Origin: Laceyella tengchongensis
Lineage (GTDB): Bacteria > Bacillota > Bacilli > Thermoactinomycetales > Thermoactinomycetaceae
NCBI RefSeq assembly: GCF_900182735.1
Contig: NZ_FXTU01000002.1
Span: forward strand, 496,001-560,000
Reading direction: 5' to 3'
DNA length: 64,000 nucleotides
Positions 61,889 through 64,000 of the stretch are shown in pieces. The position numbers and the translations under genes were made by a program. Below the pieces are notes generated by a model, which saw only the letters and a program-made list of their open reading frames with translations, was not told the DNA's origin and did no database searches. The number at the start of each line of letters is the position of its first letter. Position 1 is the first letter of the stretch.

Positions 61889-63223
61889 TTGGCTACCGAT
61901 ATTCTAATGTTTTTGTCTCAAATGGCGATGATCCTATTTTTGGTTTTGCTAAACGGATTTTTTGTGGCATCCGAGTTTGCCATTGTCAAAGTGAGATACA
62001 CCCGGATCGCACAATTGAGCGAAGAAGGGCATCACCGTGCGAAAACGGCGCAAAAAATATTGGCTAATCTGGATGCCTATCTATCCGCAACCCAATTGGG
62101 AATCACATTGGCTTCACTCGGCTTGGGTTGGATTGGTGAGCCTTACTTGGCCCGTTTGCTCACTCCCGCGCTTGCATGGCTGGGAATGTCCAAACCGCTC
62201 ATCCATGTGGTTTCCTTTGTGCTCGCCTTTTCCATCATCACTTTCCTACATATCGTCCTTGGGGAGATGGCACCGAAGTCATTGGCGATTCGCCGGGCAG
62301 AAGCCACTGCCTTGTGGACGGCCAAGCCGTTGCACTGGTTTTTCGTCATTTTCAAACCGACCATCTGGCTCTTAAACGGTGCGGCCAACCTTATATTGAA
62401 ATGGATTGGCGTAGAATTGGTGCCCGATCAGCAACAAGCTCACACAGAAGAAGAAATTCGGATGTTAGTGGAGCAAAGCCATAAAAGCGGAATAATCGAC
62501 CAAACCGAGCTGTCCTTGTTTGACAATATTTTTGATTTCACCAACCGAATCGCCAGGGAAGTGATGGTTCCCCGTGTGAACATGGTTTGCCTGTATCGAG
62601 ATCGCTCTTTGGAAGAAAACCTGGACATCATCCAGAAAAGCCCCTTCACCCGTTATCCCCTGTGTCACAAAGACAAAGACGACATCCTGGGTATTATTCA
62701 CATTCGCGATGTGTACAACGATATCGTCAACCAGAAGGTGCCGGTGTTAACTGAGGTAGCGCGTCCACCCGTTTACGTCCCAGAAGGGATGGAAATCAAA
62801 GATGTCTTGCGCACCCTGCAAAAACATCACACTGAACTCGCCATCATCATTGATGAATTCGGCGGAACGGCGGGTCTGATCACGATTGAAGATATTGTTG
62901 AGGAGATTGTCGGGGAGATTCAAGACGAATTTGACAACGAACGGCCCTTTTTTCAACAAAAAGGGGACGAAACGTCGATTTCCGCCCAACTGTTGATCGA
63001 AGAAGTAAATGAACATTTTCACATCGCCATCGAAGATGAGGACAATGATACAATCGGCGGATGGTTTTTTTCCCAGTTGCAGGAAATACCCAAGACCGGC
63101 TCCGCGATTGAAGCCCACGGACACCGCTTTTCCGTGCAGGAAATGGAAGGCAGGCGCGTGACCCGCATCTTGGTCAAACCCCTACCGCCCGCAGCCGAAC
63201 CAACCGCGTCGCCGGAAGACTAG
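61889..63223 (+). CDS. CNNM/CorC-type membrane transport protein (hemolysin C family)
   Basis: 444 aa. DUF21/CNNM membrane domain with three to four helices (NGFFVASEFAIVKVRYTRI, LGEMAPKSLAIRRAEATALW), a CBS pair (VPRVNMVCLYRDRSLEENLD; HTELAIIIDEFGGTAGLITI), then a C-terminal CorC_HlyC domain. Often linked to Mg2+ export, matching mgtE 15 bases upstream. TTG start after AAGGGGGTG. Its TAG overlaps the stop of the convergent subtilase (CTAG). Confidence 0.9.
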   Translation: MATDILMFLSQMAMILFLVLLNGFFVASEFAIVKVRYTRIAQLSEEGHHRAKTAQKILANLDAYLSATQLGITLASLGLGWIGEPYLARLLTPALAWLGMSKPLIHVVSFVLAFSIITFLHIVLGEMAPKSLAIRRAEATALWTAKPLHWFFVIFKPTIWLLNGAANLILKWIGVELVPDQQQAHTEEEIRMLVEQSHKSGIIDQTELSLFDNIFDFTNRIAREVMVPRVNMVCLYRDRSLEENLDIIQKSPFTRYPLCHKDKDDILGIIHIRDVYNDIVNQKVPVLTEVARPPVYVPEGMEIKDVLRTLQKHHTELAIIIDEFGGTAGLITIEDIVEEIVGEIQDEFDNERPFFQQKGDETSISAQLLIEEVNEHFHIAIEDEDNDTIGGWFFSQLQEIPKTGSAIEAHGHRFSVQEMEGRRVTRILVKPLPPAAEPTASPED

Positions 63224-64000
63224 ATTTGTGCCAATCCTCTGCCGGTATAAGGGTCCACGCCGCGCGGAGGCAAATCGATCGCTCGGGCATACAGCAAATT
63301 TTTGAGCGCCGTCGCTGGCACGCGCGGATACGCCGCCCGATACACCGCCAGTACACCAGTCACATGAGCTGCTGCCATGGAAGTGCCACTCAGTACGGCA
63401 TACCGTTGGTTGGCGTACGTGCTTAAAATCTGCGAACCCGGCGCGGCGATATCCACCTTGCCCGTGGCTGAATAAGAGGCTCTCCGATTGGCTCTCGTCA
63501 ACGCCGCAACCGAGATCACAGGCGGGATGCGGGCAGGAATCTCGACCGTGTCCCCGCTGCCAGATGGGTTGCCTGCGTTGCCAGCGGCAGCTACGACTAA
63601 AATGTCGCGGTTGGTCGCCGCTTGAATTACTTGCGTCAATGCGGGCGGAATGATCATGCCACCGCTGATGCTGATATTGAGAATGTGCATGCCATTGTCA
63701 ATCGCCCATTCAATCCCCTTGATCAGATTGTTAATCGTGCCGCTTCCGTTGCGATCCAACACTTTCACCGCATACAGGGATACCTTTGGCGCGATGCCCA
63801 CCACACCAAATTGATTGTTCAGCGCGCCGATCACCCCAGCGATATGCGTGCCATGCCCATTGTCATCCTGCGGATAGCGATTGGGTTCGACAATATTGAT
63901 CCCCCCTTTGATATTGCCCGCCAAATCGGGGTGCAACAAGTCGATCCCGGTATCCAATATCGCCACCCGCACCCCTTCCCCCTGATTGGGGCGTCCATTT
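63220..64000 (-). CDS. Subtilisin-family (S8) serine protease, C-terminal part (N-terminus beyond right edge)
   Basis: About 260 aa visible. The frame continues past base 64000. Triad residues are Asp in VRVAILDTGIDLLHPDL, His in DDNGHGTHIAGVIG and Ser in LSGTSMAAAHVTG; Asn of the oxyanion hole in VVAAAGNAGNPSG. Different from the 23.4-kb subtilase. Any signal and propeptide lie outside the window, so secretion cannot be judged. Confidence 0.93.
   Translation of the reverse strand, partial: NGRPNQGEGVRVAILDTGIDLLHPDLAGNIKGGINIVEPNRYPQDDNGHGTHIAGVIGALNNQFGVVGIAPKVSLYAVKVLDRNGSGTINNLIKGIEWAIDNGMHILNISISGGMIIPPALTQVIQAATNRDILVVAAAGNAGNPSGSGDTVEIPARIPPVISVAALTRANRRASYSATGKVDIAAPGSQILSTYANQRYAVLSGTSMAAAHVTGVLAVYRAAYPRVPATALKNLLYARAIDLPPRGVDPYTGRGLAQI

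Overview
This window reads as the chromosome of a Gram-positive, endospore-forming member of the Bacillales with intermediate GC. Spore genes present are an alpha/beta SASP, a gamma SASP, cotJABC and an RsfA-type regulator. Several genes have B. subtilis counterparts (ylbF, ylbG, a yfkN-type nucleotidase, a yhaM-type nuclease, deoR-deoC-nupC-pdp). A bacterial XPB helicase pair and a minD-minE pair, which B. subtilis lacks, suggest a Thermoactinomycetaceae-like lineage. That placement is inference.

Layout. 1-2.2 kb: aspS and hisS, read leftward behind a T-box leader. 2.3-20.2 kb: mostly housekeeping and metabolic genes (tkt, dtd, rel, truncated globin, greA, dehydrogenases, sulfurtransferase, psd with a catalytically dead-looking rhomboid). 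20.3-28.1 kb: gamma SASP, a class B PBP, an intracellular-type subtilase, several hypotheticals, an acyl-CoA synthetase and an alpha/beta SASP. 28.1-33.3 kb: a complete deoxynucleoside salvage regulon (deoR, then deoC-cdd-nupC-pdp) with a recognisable promoter and operator.

The central discovery is at 33.6-42.9 kb. The sigma-E-type cotJ operon is intact except that cotJC, encoding a manganese-catalase-like spore coat protein, is split. Its first 77 codons lie at 34162-34393 and the remaining 112 at 42533-42870. Between them is an 8,139-bp element carrying a large serine recombinase. The two junctions share the core AAAT. Deleting 8,139 bp restores a 189-codon gene in frame, and the joined element ends form a near-palindromic attP-like site centred on that core. 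This is the architecture of the sporulation-excised intervening elements (skin in sigK, SPbeta in spsM). Cargo includes a caspase/CHAT-like protein, an AbiEii-like nucleotidyltransferase, an unrecognised partner, an Rrf2 regulator facing an esterase across a 31-bp perfect palindrome, a frameshifted helical-repeat gene, a YhaM-type nuclease, and a 47-codon gene beside the recombinase that could be its directionality factor.

43-64 kb: SRAP protein, a large secreted double-domain nucleotidase, several very short genes, the RsfA-type regulator, minD-minE, efflux MFS, ylbG/ylbF, the XPB helicase and its partner, a PrcB-domain lipoprotein, a coat-like protein, mgtE, a CNNM/CorC-type protein, and the end of a second subtilase running off the right edge. 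No rRNA, tRNA or CRISPR array was seen.
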